A stretch of 64,000 nucleotides of DNA from Ectothiorhodospira sp. BSL-9 (GTDB lineage Bacteria; Pseudomonadota; Gammaproteobacteria; Ectothiorhodospirales; Ectothiorhodospiraceae). The stretch covers positions 2,118,001 through 2,182,000 of the forward strand of contig NZ_CP011994.1 in assembly GCF_001632845.1 (NCBI RefSeq), in the 5' to 3' direction. Position 1 is the stretch's first letter, and the number at the start of each line of letters is the position of its first letter. Both the position numbers and the translations under genes were made by a program. The notes beneath the pieces are model-generated. The model did no database searches. It saw only the letters and a list, made by a program, of their open reading frames with translations, and had not been told where the DNA came from. Shown here one piece after another: positions 29,868 to 38,244 of the stretch.

Positions 29868-30782
29868 ATGAAACACATCGATCTGCCGGGTTTCGACCTC
29901 ATCCGCGCCCTGCGCGTCTTTGTCACCGTGGTGGACGCCGGGGGATTCAGCGCCGCATCGGAGCGCCTGGGCCTGGCGCGCGGGCAACCGAGCCGTTATC
30001 TGAGCAAGCTGGAGGGCCATCTGGGTACGCGCCTCATGCAGCGCACCACCCGCCGCCACTCCCTCACCGAGGCCGGCAGCGCCTTCTACCCCCGCGCGGT
30101 GCAGATCCTGCAACTGGTGGATGAAGCCGAGCAGGATCTGGCCCTGGAGACCGACGCCGTGCGTGGCCGACTGCGTCTGAGCGCCCCGGTGAGTTTCGGC
30201 ATCCGCCACCTGGCCCCGGCCCTGGCAGACTTCAAGCGGGCCTATCCCGCGGTCACGCTGGACGTGACCTTCAACGACCATCTGGTCAACCTGGTGGAAG
30301 AGGGGGTCGACCTGGCAGTGCGCATCACCTCATCCCTGGATCCCGCCCTGGTAGCACGCCCCCTGACCACCACCGACAAGGTCCTGTGCGCCGCCCCCGG
30401 CTACCTGAAGGCGAAGGGCGCACCGGACCACCCCCATGATCTCGTGGACCATGACTGCCTCGTGTACACAAACGAGCCCAGCAGCCAGGAATGGCGCTTC
30501 AGCCGGGGGCAGGAGGAAGTGGCCGTGCGGGTGGAAGGCTCCCTGCGCTCGGACAACGGCGAAATGCTGGTAGCCGCCGCTGAGGCGGAACTGGGCCTGG
30601 TGCTGGTGCCCCGATTCTTGGCTGCTGATGCGTTGGCACAGGGCAGACTGGTGACCTGTCTGGATGCCTGGCAGGCGCCGGCGCTGACGGTGTATGCCGT
30701 TTATGCGGATCGACGCTGGCTGCCACCAAGGGTTCGGGCGTTGATTGATTTTTTGGTGGGGCGGTTTGCTGGGGGAGTGTAG
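29868..30782 (+). CDS. LysR-family transcriptional regulator (next to wrbA)
   Basis: A 304-residue LTTR. The N-terminal winged helix (residues 10-70) reads [20 protein letters not shown] and [20 protein letters not shown]. The substrate-binding domain starts near residue 95 ([19 protein letters not shown]). The sequence pattern is that of the CrgA/DsdC-neighbouring quinone- or aldehyde-responsive LTTRs that often flank reductases. It is divergent from wrbA, the likely target. The effector is unknown. Confidence 0.93.
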   Translation: MKHIDLPGFDLIRALRVFVTVVDAGGFSAASERLGLARGQPSRYLSKLEGHLGTRLMQRTTRRHSLTEAGSAFYPRAVQILQLVDEAEQDLALETDAVRGRLRLSAPVSFGIRHLAPALADFKRAYPAVTLDVTFNDHLVNLVEEGVDLAVRITSSLDPALVARPLTTTDKVLCAAPGYLKAKGAPDHPHDLVDHDCLVYTNEPSSQEWRFSRGQEEVAVRVEGSLRSDNGEMLVAAAEAELGLVLVPRFLAADALAQGRLVTCLDAWQAPALTVYAVYADRRWLPPRVRALIDFLVGRFAGGV

Positions 30783-30835
30783 GGGGAATGGCTACGGGTC
30801 TTGACCGTGAACACAATGTAATGACAATGTAAGTC

Positions 30836-31129
30836 ATGCGCCATCTTACCTTTGACTGGGATCCTCACAAGGACGCCGTCAACCGCAAGAAACATGGTGT
30901 TTCGTTTCAGGAGGCCAGGACGGCCTTTACCGATGAGTTTGCGCGTCTTATAGCCGACCCAGATCATACAGACGTGGAAGATCGGTTCATACTCCTCGGG
31001 GTGAGCATACAGTCTCGTTTGCTGGTGGTGTGCCATTGCGTCAGGGAAGGTGAGACCATTCGAATCATCTCTGCACGTAAAGCCAATAGGCGAGAACAAA
31101 AGGTTTATGAGGTATATAGACATGCGTGA
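30836..31129 (+). CDS. brnT: BrnT family toxin
   Basis: A 97-residue RelE-fold ribonuclease toxin of the BrnT family: FDWDPHKDAVNRKKHGVSFQEA at the start (the WDxxKxxxNxxKHGVxFxEA signature), DRFILLG in the middle, and RIISARKANRREQKVY at the end with the conserved RxxSAR. BrnT cleaves mRNA during stress. Toxin-first order with the antitoxin overlapping by eight bases is the standard BrnTA layout. It marks the left side of the accessory island. Confidence 0.94.
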   Translation: MRHLTFDWDPHKDAVNRKKHGVSFQEARTAFTDEFARLIADPDHTDVEDRFILLGVSIQSRLLVVCHCVREGETIRIISARKANRREQKVYEVYRHA

Positions 31130-31331
31130 TGATTATGATTTCTCGGGGTCGGTTAAGAATCCGTACGCCAAGAAACTCAAGAAGCAGGTCACGATCCGGC
31201 TCGATGAAGACACGGTCCAATATTTCAAGAATCTTGCTGAGGAAAAGGGTCTGCCCTATCAGAGTCTTATTAACCTCTATCTGCGTGACTGTGCACAGTC
31301 ACACAAAGAGCTAAAGATTGAGTGGCAGTGA
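31122..31331 (+). CDS. brnA: BrnA family antitoxin
   Basis: A 69-residue antitoxin. It begins MRDDYDFSGSVKNPYAKKLK, the BrnA hallmark, and continues into a ribbon-helix-helix DNA-binding part (QVTIRLDEDTVQYFKNLAEE). It neutralises BrnT and represses the operon. The start overlapping the brnT stop is chosen for family fit; an ATG at 31107 would add five residues. Confidence 0.93.
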   Translation: MRDDYDFSGSVKNPYAKKLKKQVTIRLDEDTVQYFKNLAEEKGLPYQSLINLYLRDCAQSHKELKIEWQ

Positions 31332-31389
31332 ATTGTTGACGACTGGTTGCTGATCGGGGGATACGTTCCAACCGCAGCATCACATTGGT

Positions 31390-31650
31390 GTGAGCTCTGC
31401 ACAGCGCCTGTTTGCCAAGTGTCGTCGCCGTGCGGGGATCAACAAGTCGGTGGGCATTCACGGCCTGCGGCATGCGTATGCCACGCATCAGTTGGAGAAT
31501 GGGCTGGCCGTACATGACCTGCAGCGGCTGTTGGGGCATAGCCATTTGCAGACCACGCTGCGGTATATCCACTGGACCCCCAGTGATCAACGCAGTTATT
31601 CCGGGCATGTGGATCTGATGGCGGCATTGCCGGAGGTTCGTCATGCCTGA
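31390..31650 (+). pseudogene. C-terminal fragment of a tyrosine recombinase of an IS91-type element
   Basis: The 86 codons cover only the catalytic C-terminus of a tyrosine recombinase: HGLRHAYATHQLENG, LLGHSHLQTTLRYIHW. This includes the H-x-x-R box, the second His (GHS) and the nucleophile Tyr in RYIHW. Family members are about 300 residues, so the N-terminal two thirds are gone. Homology can be followed back in frame to about 31370. It overlaps the downstream IS91-type transposase by eight bases, as in intact elements that carry both genes. Confidence 0.85.
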
Positions 31651-32239
31651 GCCCGCAACGATGCAGGATATTCTCAATCGCTTCCTGGTCGCAAGTTTGA
31701 GGCAGGCGTCCGACAGGGGGGAGCTATCTCGGGTGACTCGCCCCGGGGAGGTCGACCGTCTGCTGGACGAACTGATGCAGGTCCCGTGGAACGTCTACAC
31801 CAAGGCCTGCTTGAACCACAGCGCGACGGTGGTGGACTACCTGGGCCGTTACACCCACCGCATCGCCATCAGCAACCAGCGGGTTCTCGGATTGGATAAC
31901 GGCGAGGTTCACTTCACCTACAAGGATTATCGGACCGATCAACGTAAGGTGATGGTACTGGCAGGAGAAGAGTTCGTGCGCCGGTTCTTGCAGCACATTC
32001 TACCCAAGGGCTTGATGCGCGTTCGCCATTACGGTTTCTTGGCCAACCGTTGCCGACGGCAAAAGCTTGAGCAAATCCGGGTGGCATTGCGGCAGGAGGG
32101 CGCGCAGAAGCCAGCGGCATCACCGAGTACGGCAGCGGCGCATTACCCCTGTCCACGGTGCCGTAGCGGCCAGTTGCGTGTGATTGCCGAAATCCCGCGG
32201 GGTGTCTTGTGCAATCAACTCAAGGAGCGACGATGCTAA
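31643..32239 (+). pseudogene. IS91 family transposase with in-frame internal deletion
   Basis: 198 codons of an IS91-type Y2 transposase. A short normal start (PATMQDILNRFL) jumps directly to the C-terminal half at about residue 27 (GELSRVTRPGEVD), followed by WNVYTKACLNHSATVVDYLG, YTHRIAISNQRVL and the KGLMRVRHYGFLANRCR block. The zinc-binding domain and the HUH metal-binding region are missing, but the likely catalytic tyrosine pair in YLGRY remains. The deletion kept the frame. The product cannot be an active transposase on known mechanism. Confidence 0.85.
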
Positions 32240-32506
32240 GTGACTGAAACATGACTGATGATAAGCTGCCCTGACTGCGGCCCTGGTATGGGTCGCGCTT
32301 GAGTGCGGGTGACACATTGAAAGTGATCGTGAAATCGGGCTATGTTGAGCCTGAACAGGCCGCCGGGGATACCTCCGAAATAGATGAGATGTACTCAAAG
32401 GAGCCGGCGTAGGCCTCTCGCGCCGATCAGAGCGCTGCATGCCGCCTACTTGGCCTCTCGCCCTGAATACAATCCCCTATTTAGAGTATGTGCAGCACAT
32501 GGCTTC

Positions 32507-32565
32507 GTCCAACAGACGTTTATCCGCCATGCTGCGCACAGCGGATAAACGCTTATATGTTATAC
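32507..32565 (+). other. solitary integron attC (59-base element)
   Basis: A 59-bp imperfect palindrome. The left box GTCCAAC fits the R'' consensus RYYYAAC, and the right box GTTATAC is close to GTTRRRY. Between them the arms ACGTTTATCCGC and GCGGATAAACGC pair almost perfectly around a 13-base loop. A ribosome site and ATG follow about 30 bp after the right box, as at the start of a gene cassette. No integrase gene (intI) or second attC is visible in the window. Confidence 0.7.
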
Positions 32566-32593
32566 GTAAACTAAATATCGAGGAGGATAAGTG

Positions 32594-32623
32594 ATGGCAA
32601 AAATAATGTCCGTAGACGTTTTT
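32594..32623 (+). pseudogene. truncated cassette gene cut by an IS66-family end
   Basis: AGGAGGA at 32581-32587 followed by ATG at 32594 opens a frame MAKIMSVDVF, after which the left end of the IS66-family element begins (GTAACTGTTCAGG at 32624). Only ten native codons remain, so the product cannot be identified. Its position right after attC marks it as the first gene of an integron cassette. Confidence 0.5.
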
Positions 32624-33612
32624 GTAACTGTTCAGGCTCCCTGCCCGCAGTCTGCCCATTTTTCCCTCGATAGGCTATCCTGCCCTGTATGAAGCTCCAG
32701 CGCCCCACGCAAGCAGAACTCGACGGCATGACCCATGCGCAGAAGGATGCGCTGATCGTGCAGTTGTTCGATGCGCTGGAGACGCTCAGTGCCCGATTGG
32801 CCGAGTTGGAGAAGAAGGTCGAGAAGAACAGTCGCAACTCCAGCAAGCCTCCATCCTCGGACGGTCCACGCAAAGGTCCGGCCCAACCGCGGCAAAAGGG
32901 CCAAAGATCCAGTGGTGGCCAAAAAGGCCACAAAGGCGCGACCCGGCAGATGGTGGATAACCCGGATGCGGTGGAGGAACTGCTGCCCCAGGGTCGCTGT
33001 GCGTGTGGTTGCGATCTGGGCGTGTTGCCGGCCACGATGAAGGAACGTCGCCAGCAGATTGAAATTCCCGAGCCCCGGGCCATTTATACCGAATTCCGAC
33101 GGATGCAAGTGGTGTGCGGCTGTGGCCGTCGCCATCTGGGCGAGTTTCCGGCGGGTGTGACGCCCAACATCAGCTATGGTCCGCGCCTGAAGGCCTATGC
33201 GATTGGCCTGAACCAGGGGCATTTTGTCGCCTTGCAGCGTACCAGTCAGATTCTGGGAGACCAGTATGGCGTGGCGCCCTCCGCAGGGACGTTGCAGAAC
33301 TGGATTCTGGGGATGGCCGATGGCCTGGAGGCGACCTATCAGGCGGCCGGTGACCAGATCCGTCAGGCCGCCGTGGCCCATTTCGATGAGAGCGGGCTGC
33401 GGGTGCAGGGTCGACTGCACTGGCTCCACGTGGCCGCCACGACCGAGGCGGTGTACTACACGGCCCACACCAAGCGGGGGCATGAGGCCATGGATGAGGC
33501 CGGTATTCTTCCCCACTTCAAAGGGGTGGCGGTGCATGATCACTGGGCTCCCTACTGGCGCTACAAGGACTGCGAGCATGTGCTGTGCAATGCCCATCAT
33601 CTTCGAGAATTG
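32624..33612 (+). mobile_element. IS66-family insertion sequence, left part
   Basis: Starts with GTAACTGTTCAGG, which fits IS66-family termini that begin GTAA. It holds one transposase gene of the single-gene (ISBst12-like) type with no accessory tnpA/tnpB. The right part after about 33612 is missing, replaced by group II intron sequence. The left end lies inside a cassette gene. Confidence 0.7.
32689..33612 (+). pseudogene. tnpC: IS66-family transposase (TnpC), 3' truncated
   Basis: The first 308 residues of an IS66 transposase. A leucine-zipper-like N-terminus (LFDALETLSARLAELEKKVE) leads to the NSRNSSKPPSSDGP linker, a zinc-binding domain (CACGCDLG ... CGCGRRHLGEF), and the start of the DDE catalytic core (HFDESGLRVQGRLHWLH, VHDHWAPY, LCNAHHLREL). 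The reading frame then enters unrelated intron sequence and ends at 33747. The final catalytic Glu region is absent, so it is inactive. Confidence 0.9.
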
Positions 33613-34850
33613 AACTACAGCGATGAACTCACCGTGGAAAGGCGCGTTCTCTCAGTGGGTGAAATTCCCACGCGGCAACTATCGCTCCAGCCGGTAGCAA
33701 TCGGAGCGGCTGTGGAGGTAACGAAGCAGTCGAAGCCTCTGATGTAAAGGGTCATTATGTGACTCCGCGAGCATGCAGGCCGAACTAGTAGTGAACGCTG
33801 AGCAGGCCTCGAAAAGGGTAATGCGGAAGCTGATCCGCCTTTGATTCGGGGAAGGCCGCTGCTGTTGGGGAAGCGAGCGATACGAACACCCAGCAGTTCC
33901 GCCGGGGTAATGGCGACGGCATGTATGCACATGGGAGGACGACGCAACACGGGAAGCCCCTGGCGGTGATACGACGTGCGTATCAACCGGCGATCCGCGA
34001 GGGTCAGGCCGGGCTGTCTGGGGTGGCGGGAGGCCCGTAGTACCGGTGAGGCCGGGTAATGCCGGCGGAGGGAAGGGGCCTCAGTTCGAGGGCAGTGTTG
34101 AGCGAAGTGAGGTCGAGGAGACTGGTGTGAGCCTACAAGCTCCTGAAAAGGTACGGCCGCTATCACCGTTGCTCGCCAACCTGTTCCTGCACTATGCGCT
34201 GGATCACTGGTTGGCCGCGCATCATCCGGAGATCGAGTTTTGTCGCTACGCCGATGATGGCATCTTGCACTGTCGCAGCGAGGCCAAGGCACTTCAGATG
34301 CGCGAGCATCTGTCGTCTCGGCTGCAAAGCTGCGGTCTTGAACTCCACCCGGACAAGACCCGGGTGGTCTACTGCAAGGACAGCAAGCGCCCGGGAACGT
34401 ATCCGGTTATTCAGTTTGACTTCCTTGGCTACACGTTCAGGCCGCGGCGGATCGGGTTACGCGATGGCACGCTGAAGACGGGCTTTGCTCCGGCGGTGAG
34501 CCGGACGGCCCTGAAAGCGATGCGTCAACGATTGCGTGACAGTGGGGTGTTCCGGTACAGCCACCATGATCTTCAAGCACTGGCTGACTGGACGGCACCT
34601 CGCCTGCGTGGATGGATGCGGTACTACTGCCGCTATCGGGGTTCGGAGTTCCAGACCCTGGCCGACTATGTTGACTTCCTGATCGTTCGCTGGGCAATGC
34701 GGAAATACAAGCGCCCGCGAGGGCATAAAACTCGCGCTTACGCATGGCTGGATCGACAGAAGCGTCGCTCCCCATCGCTGTTTGCTCACTGGAGCGGCCG
34801 AGGGGGCAGTTCCCTCGGCCGACTCGATCGTCTGGTTTGATAGAGTATTT
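33613..34850 (+). mobile_element. group II intron, internally deleted, inserted in the IS66 transposase gene
   Basis: The 430 bp after the IS66 break contain no gene and show structured RNA-like sequence (for example GTGGGTGAAATTCCCAC at 33656-33672, a stem common in group II domain I). A group II intron reverse transcriptase follows. Both borders are approximate: the 5' terminus lies within 33613-33650, and the 3' side is followed by transposase and integrase scraps, not by the rest of IS66. A 34-base GC hairpin at 34791-34824 overlaps the end of the coding region, but it is not a convincing domain V. Confidence 0.65.
34127..34840 (+). pseudogene. ltrA: group II intron reverse transcriptase/maturase with large in-frame deletion
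   Basis: The start (GTG at 34127) encodes VSLQAPEKVR, the usual N-terminus of one class of intron RTs, then joins directly to PLSPLLANLFLHYALDHWLA, which belongs to the middle of the RT domain. About 200-250 codons with the RT fingers are missing but the frame is kept. The catalytic CRYADDGILHC motif and the maturase domain (ADWTAPRLRGWMRYYCRYRG) remain. The frame is open from 34046. It is inactive as a polymerase on known structure. Confidence 0.85.
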
Positions 34851-34884
34851 AAAACACCCTGGGGGCGAGAGAGGAGCGCCCAAG

Positions 34885-35012
34885 ATGCCGCGATATCCTG
34901 ACGAACGCAGAGAAGCCGCAGTAGCCAAGCTATTGCCCCCGTACAACCTCTCGCCCCGGGAGGTGGCGGAGCAGGAAGGGGTTTCCATTGCTACGGTGTA
35001 CAAGTGGCGCAA
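34885..35012 (+). pseudogene. N-terminal fragment of a transposase helix-turn-helix protein
   Basis: MPRYPDERREAAVAKLLPPY followed by NLSPREVAEQEGVSIATVYK and WRKA is the start of an IS3/Mu-type transposase subunit with a helix-turn-helix. GAGAGGAG lies upstream. After WRKA the DNA switches to integrase sequence in another frame; the open frame itself continues to 35049 with unrelated residues. Confidence 0.7.
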
Positions 35013-35189
35013 GGCCTGCGACATACGACCGCAAGTTATCTCACCATGAACGGCTCGTCCCTGGCGGAAGTGGCTGAAGTTCTGGGGCACAGAACTCTCG
35101 TGATGGCTTAGCGATATAGCCACCTGTCGGATGGTCACGTTGCCGGTGTGCTGGAGCGGCTGGACCGGCGGTTGTTCGGGGAGGTGTGA
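35013..35189 (+). pseudogene. tyrosine recombinase C-terminus with a nonsense codon
   Basis: In the frame starting GLRHTTASYLTMNGSSLAEV it encodes the end of a phage-type integrase: the RHTxAS box, VLGHRT (second His), then TAG at 35109-35111 where relatives have Gln (MAQRYSHL), then RYSHLSDGHVAGVLERLDRR with the catalytic Tyr, ending at a TGA at 35187. A C-to-T change in CAG explains the stop. The N-terminal part is absent; the fragment abuts the transposase scrap at about 35012. Confidence 0.85.
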
Positions 35190-35289
35190 GATATGAGCAG
35201 GGATAAGGCGGAAGTGGCGGTCGCCGAGACTTCGAAACATCAGCCCGCGGAGTGGCGAGGGTGTTACCCCTTGACCGCCTACATGATGA

Positions 35290-35303
35290 ATATACCCGTA
35301 TAT
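35290..35303. promoter_or_regulatory. palindrome upstream of the methyltransferase gene
   Basis: ATATACCCGTATAT is a 12-base perfect dyad around CC, located 63 bp before the methyltransferase ATG and about 14 bp after a TTGACC (35271-35276). It could be an operator for autoregulation of the restriction-type operon. No regulator gene (C protein) is visible. Confidence 0.35.
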
Positions 35304-35365
35304 GTTGTTGCAAGTATCAAGGTGAATGTGTAATCTTAAAAGAAAACGCAGGGCAGTTTGAGCGC

Positions 35366-36667
35366 ATGAAATTTATCGATCTTTTCGCAGGTTTAGGCGG
35401 TTTTCACCAGGCGTTGACACAGCGCGGGGCGGAGTGCGTCTTCGCGTCTGAACTAAATACGCACCTTGCGAACCTGTACGAAAAGAACTTCGGCATCGAG
35501 CCGCATGGTGATATACGTGCCGTCGATCTTGCGTCTATCCCCGATCACGATGTCCTTTGCGCCGGATTTCCCTGTCAGCCGTTCTCCAAGGCCGGTGATC
35601 AAAAAGGACTCGAATGCCCGCAATGGGGAAACCTCTTCGACTATGTCGTTGAAATCCTCAAGCTCAAGCAACCGCGTTACTTCATCATCGAGAACGTGCC
35701 CAACCTGATCAAGCATAAGGGCGGGGAGACATGGGAGAAGATTTGCTCCCAGCTGCGCGAAGATTACGATATCGACTTCGCTAGACTGTCCCCCCACATG
35801 TTTGGAATCCCGCAAAAGCGCGAGCGCGCCTTCATCATTGGCGACCGGAAGGGGCTGAACGGGTTTGACTGGCAGATACCGCAAGCCTTGCCGGAAATCT
35901 CTATCCGTTCGATACTTGATTATGATCCCGCCGATGCGCATGCGCTGAACGAGAATCACGTCACCTATCTGGAAGCCTGGCAGGACTTTGTCGCGGCCTT
36001 TCCTAAAGATGAGGACCTGCCGTCATTTCCGATATGGGCAATGGAATTCGGTGCGGACTATCCGCTGGATGGGCCAACGCCGCACAAGCGCGGATATCAA
36101 GGGCTGGGCGCGTTCAAAGGCGGATTCGGTCAGCCGCTCAAAAGGCTATCCCCCGATGCGGTCAAAGACGCGCTGCCCGGTTATGCCCGCACAGACCTCG
36201 ATACATTCCCGGACTGGAAGATCGACTTCATCCAGAAGAACCGCGATTTTTATGCCCGTCACAAGGCGCTGATCGATGGCTGGATTCACAGAATCAGGGA
36301 ATTTCCGCCCAGCTTCCAGAAGCTGGAATGGAACTGCAAAGGCAGTGAGCGGAATATCTGGAGGCACCTACTCCAATTTCGTGCCAGCGGTATCCGTGTT
36401 AAGAAAGACGATACTGCGCCGTCACTGATTGCCATGACCACGAGCCAGGTGCCGATTGTTGCCTGGCAAAAGCGCTACATGACGCCGCGCGAATGCAGCC
36501 GTTTGCAGAGCATGGGCGGTCTTGAGCATCTGCCCGATTCAAAGAACGGTGCATACAAGGCGTTCGGCAATGCGGTGAATGTGGATGTGGTCCTGCACAT
36601 CTACGATGTGCTGGTCAACCGATCAGCTCTTTGGGCACCGGAAACCATAATGGTTGCGGCGGAATAA
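35366..36667 (+). CDS. DNA (cytosine-5) methyltransferase
   Basis: A 433-residue C5 methyltransferase. Motif I FIDLFAGLGGF binds S-adenosylmethionine; motif IV GFPCQPFSKAG holds the catalytic Cys; motif VI is ENVPN; motif VIII is QKRERAFIIG; motif X is YKAFGNAVNVDVV. The target recognition region lies at about residues 220-370. The start at the ATG of MKFIDLF is chosen by family fit; upstream codons are not conserved. It is the first gene of a four-gene operon: its stop overlaps the next start (TAATG). It should protect host DNA while the downstream ATPases and nuclease attack unmodified DNA (inference). GC content and codon use look lower in GC than in flanking core genes. Confidence 0.95.
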   Translation: MKFIDLFAGLGGFHQALTQRGAECVFASELNTHLANLYEKNFGIEPHGDIRAVDLASIPDHDVLCAGFPCQPFSKAGDQKGLECPQWGNLFDYVVEILKLKQPRYFIIENVPNLIKHKGGETWEKICSQLREDYDIDFARLSPHMFGIPQKRERAFIIGDRKGLNGFDWQIPQALPEISIRSILDYDPADAHALNENHVTYLEAWQDFVAAFPKDEDLPSFPIWAMEFGADYPLDGPTPHKRGYQGLGAFKGGFGQPLKRLSPDAVKDALPGYARTDLDTFPDWKIDFIQKNRDFYARHKALIDGWIHRIREFPPSFQKLEWNCKGSERNIWRHLLQFRASGIRVKKDDTAPSLIAMTTSQVPIVAWQKRYMTPRECSRLQSMGGLEHLPDSKNGAYKAFGNAVNVDVVLHIYDVLVNRSALWAPETIMVAAE

Positions 36668-38244
36668 TGGCGCAGGTCAACTCGGTAAATATTCGACCTG
36701 GTGTCAACGTTCTCTCTGTACTGCCCCACCTGAACTACAAGTCATGGTTTGCTTTGGCCGAGTTTGTCGATAACTCGATTCAGAGCAGCATCGACAAGAA
36801 GAAGAAACTCAAGGCGGCGGACGGAGGCGCCTACAATCTGTGTGTAGAGATCGATTTCGATGCGCCTGGCAATATGATTACCATAAAAGACAACGCCGCC
36901 GGAATCGCCTCGGGTGACTATCAGCGGGCATTTCGCCCGGCAGAGATTCCGCCCGATGCGTCGGGCCTTTCCGAATTTGGTATGGGGATGAAGAGCGCGG
37001 CCTGCTGGTTCGCCTCAACCTGGAGTGTGCGGTCAAGCGCTCTCGATGAAGATGTCGAGCGTACCGTCATTTTCGATATCGATGAGATCGTCCACGACAG
37101 TACCGAAGAACTCAACGTGCTGTCCATGAAAGTGTCAGAAGACAAGCACTACACCGAAATCCGCCTTGAAAATATCCGCCGCTTTCCGCGCGGCAAGACC
37201 ATTCAGAAGATCAAGGAGCACCTGTCCAGCATCTACCGGGTCTATATCCGAGAAGGATCGCTTGCTTTGTATGTTGATGGCCAGGAACTCAGCTATGAAG
37301 ACCCGGCCATCCTCACCGCACCCAGCTACCGCGAGCCCGACGGACAGCCTGTCGAGTGGAAGCTGCCGATAGACTTCGATCTTGGTGACGGCAAGTCGGC
37401 CTCCGGCTTTGTGGCGATCCGTGAGACGGCGAACACACGGTTGGCCGGGCTTGCCCTGTTTCGGCGCAAGCGTCTAATCATGGGCAGCGCCGACGAAGCA
37501 TACCGGCCCGAAGATATCTTCGGACGCTCGAACACCTATCCCTATCAGCGAATTTTCGGTGAAATCCACCTGAAAGGGTTCTTCGTCTCCCACACTAAAG
37601 ACGGGATCAAGTGGGAAGAGAGCGAGGATGAGTTTCTGCGCAAGCTACGCAAAGTCCTGTCCGAAGAGGCATTCCCGCTGTTGCAGCAGGCACGGGAACA
37701 CCGCACCAAGACCAGCGCTAAAGCCGCCCGCAAGGATGCTGCCGCCGCGTTGAACACCACCGCATCCAACCTTCAGGATGCAACCTTGGCTGGGAAGCAG
37801 AACACAGTGAGTGTTGCCCCTGCCACGTCCGCCGGGGCGGATGACGGTGCAGGGTCTCAGAGCGAGACGCTTCCCGATCTGGATAGCGCCGACAAGGAAC
37901 AGGCCGAGTTCAGGTTGCGCTTTCGCAGCGAGATATGGGTTGTCGCCATCGAGTTGTCCTACGCCGATGATACCGCCGAGTGGCTGACTATCCGCGATCG
38001 CCCCTCGATCACCGACCCCGAACCCCGCCAGGTCACGGTGCGCGTGGCGATGCTACACCCATTCATGGCCCAATTTCCGACAATGGATTCGGACAGCTTC
38101 ACGGCCATTCTCAACATCGCTGCGGCGATGGCGCTGGCCGAGGTCGTGGCCGGTGAGTTGGCCGACAAAAATCCGGCCGCTGTTCGCCGGTACACCAATG
38201 AAATTTTGAAGAATCAGATGTCCAAGAGACTAATGCATGGCTGA
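36667..38244 (+). CDS. MORC-like GHKL ATPase of a restriction-type system
   Basis: A 525-residue protein with an N-terminal GHKL (gyrase/Hsp90/MutL-type) ATPase domain. Motif I is ALAEFVDNSIQSS, motif II is IKDNAAGI and motif III is SEFGMGMKSAACWFA, so all nucleotide-site motifs are present. A transducer-like region follows to about residue 345 (GLALFRRKRLI, VSHTKDGIKWEESEDEFLRK). A polar, Ala/Thr-rich linker (about 350-420) then leads to a C-terminal alpha/beta region. Prokaryotic relatives of eukaryotic MORC proteins were linked to restriction-modification operons by comparative genomics (Iyer, Abhiman and Aravind). Expected role: an ATP-driven clamp on DNA. Starts one base inside the methyltransferase stop and overlaps the Z1 gene by eight bases. 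Confidence 0.88.
   Translation: MAQVNSVNIRPGVNVLSVLPHLNYKSWFALAEFVDNSIQSSIDKKKKLKAADGGAYNLCVEIDFDAPGNMITIKDNAAGIASGDYQRAFRPAEIPPDASGLSEFGMGMKSAACWFASTWSVRSSALDEDVERTVIFDIDEIVHDSTEELNVLSMKVSEDKHYTEIRLENIRRFPRGKTIQKIKEHLSSIYRVYIREGSLALYVDGQELSYEDPAILTAPSYREPDGQPVEWKLPIDFDLGDGKSASGFVAIRETANTRLAGLALFRRKRLIMGSADEAYRPEDIFGRSNTYPYQRIFGEIHLKGFFVSHTKDGIKWEESEDEFLRKLRKVLSEEAFPLLQQAREHRTKTSAKAARKDAAAALNTTASNLQDATLAGKQNTVSVAPATSAGADDGAGSQSETLPDLDSADKEQAEFRLRFRSEIWVVAIELSYADDTAEWLTIRDRPSITDPEPRQVTVRVAMLHPFMAQFPTMDSDSFTAILNIAAAMALAEVVAGELADKNPAAVRRYTNEILKNQMSKRLMHG

Noticed and set aside
32319-32412. A short open frame (KVIVKSGYVEPEQAAGDTSE) between the IS91 remnant and attC
   Set aside because: No good start codon and no recognised family. 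It may be the tail of an older cassette gene, but this cannot be supported.
32240-32506. Gap before the attC site
   Set aside because: Searched for an integron integrase, attI, tRNA or second attC; none seen.
34791-34824. A 34-base GC hairpin at the end of the intron RT as a possible domain V
   Set aside because: Length fits, but the GNRA-type loop and the two-base bulge are not seen, and it lies within the coding frame.
35194-35334. A 46-codon open frame beginning MSRDKAEVAVAETS before the methyltransferase
   Set aside because: No ribosome site, no recognisable family, and it overlaps the palindrome and putative promoter region; probably chance after the integrase remnant.
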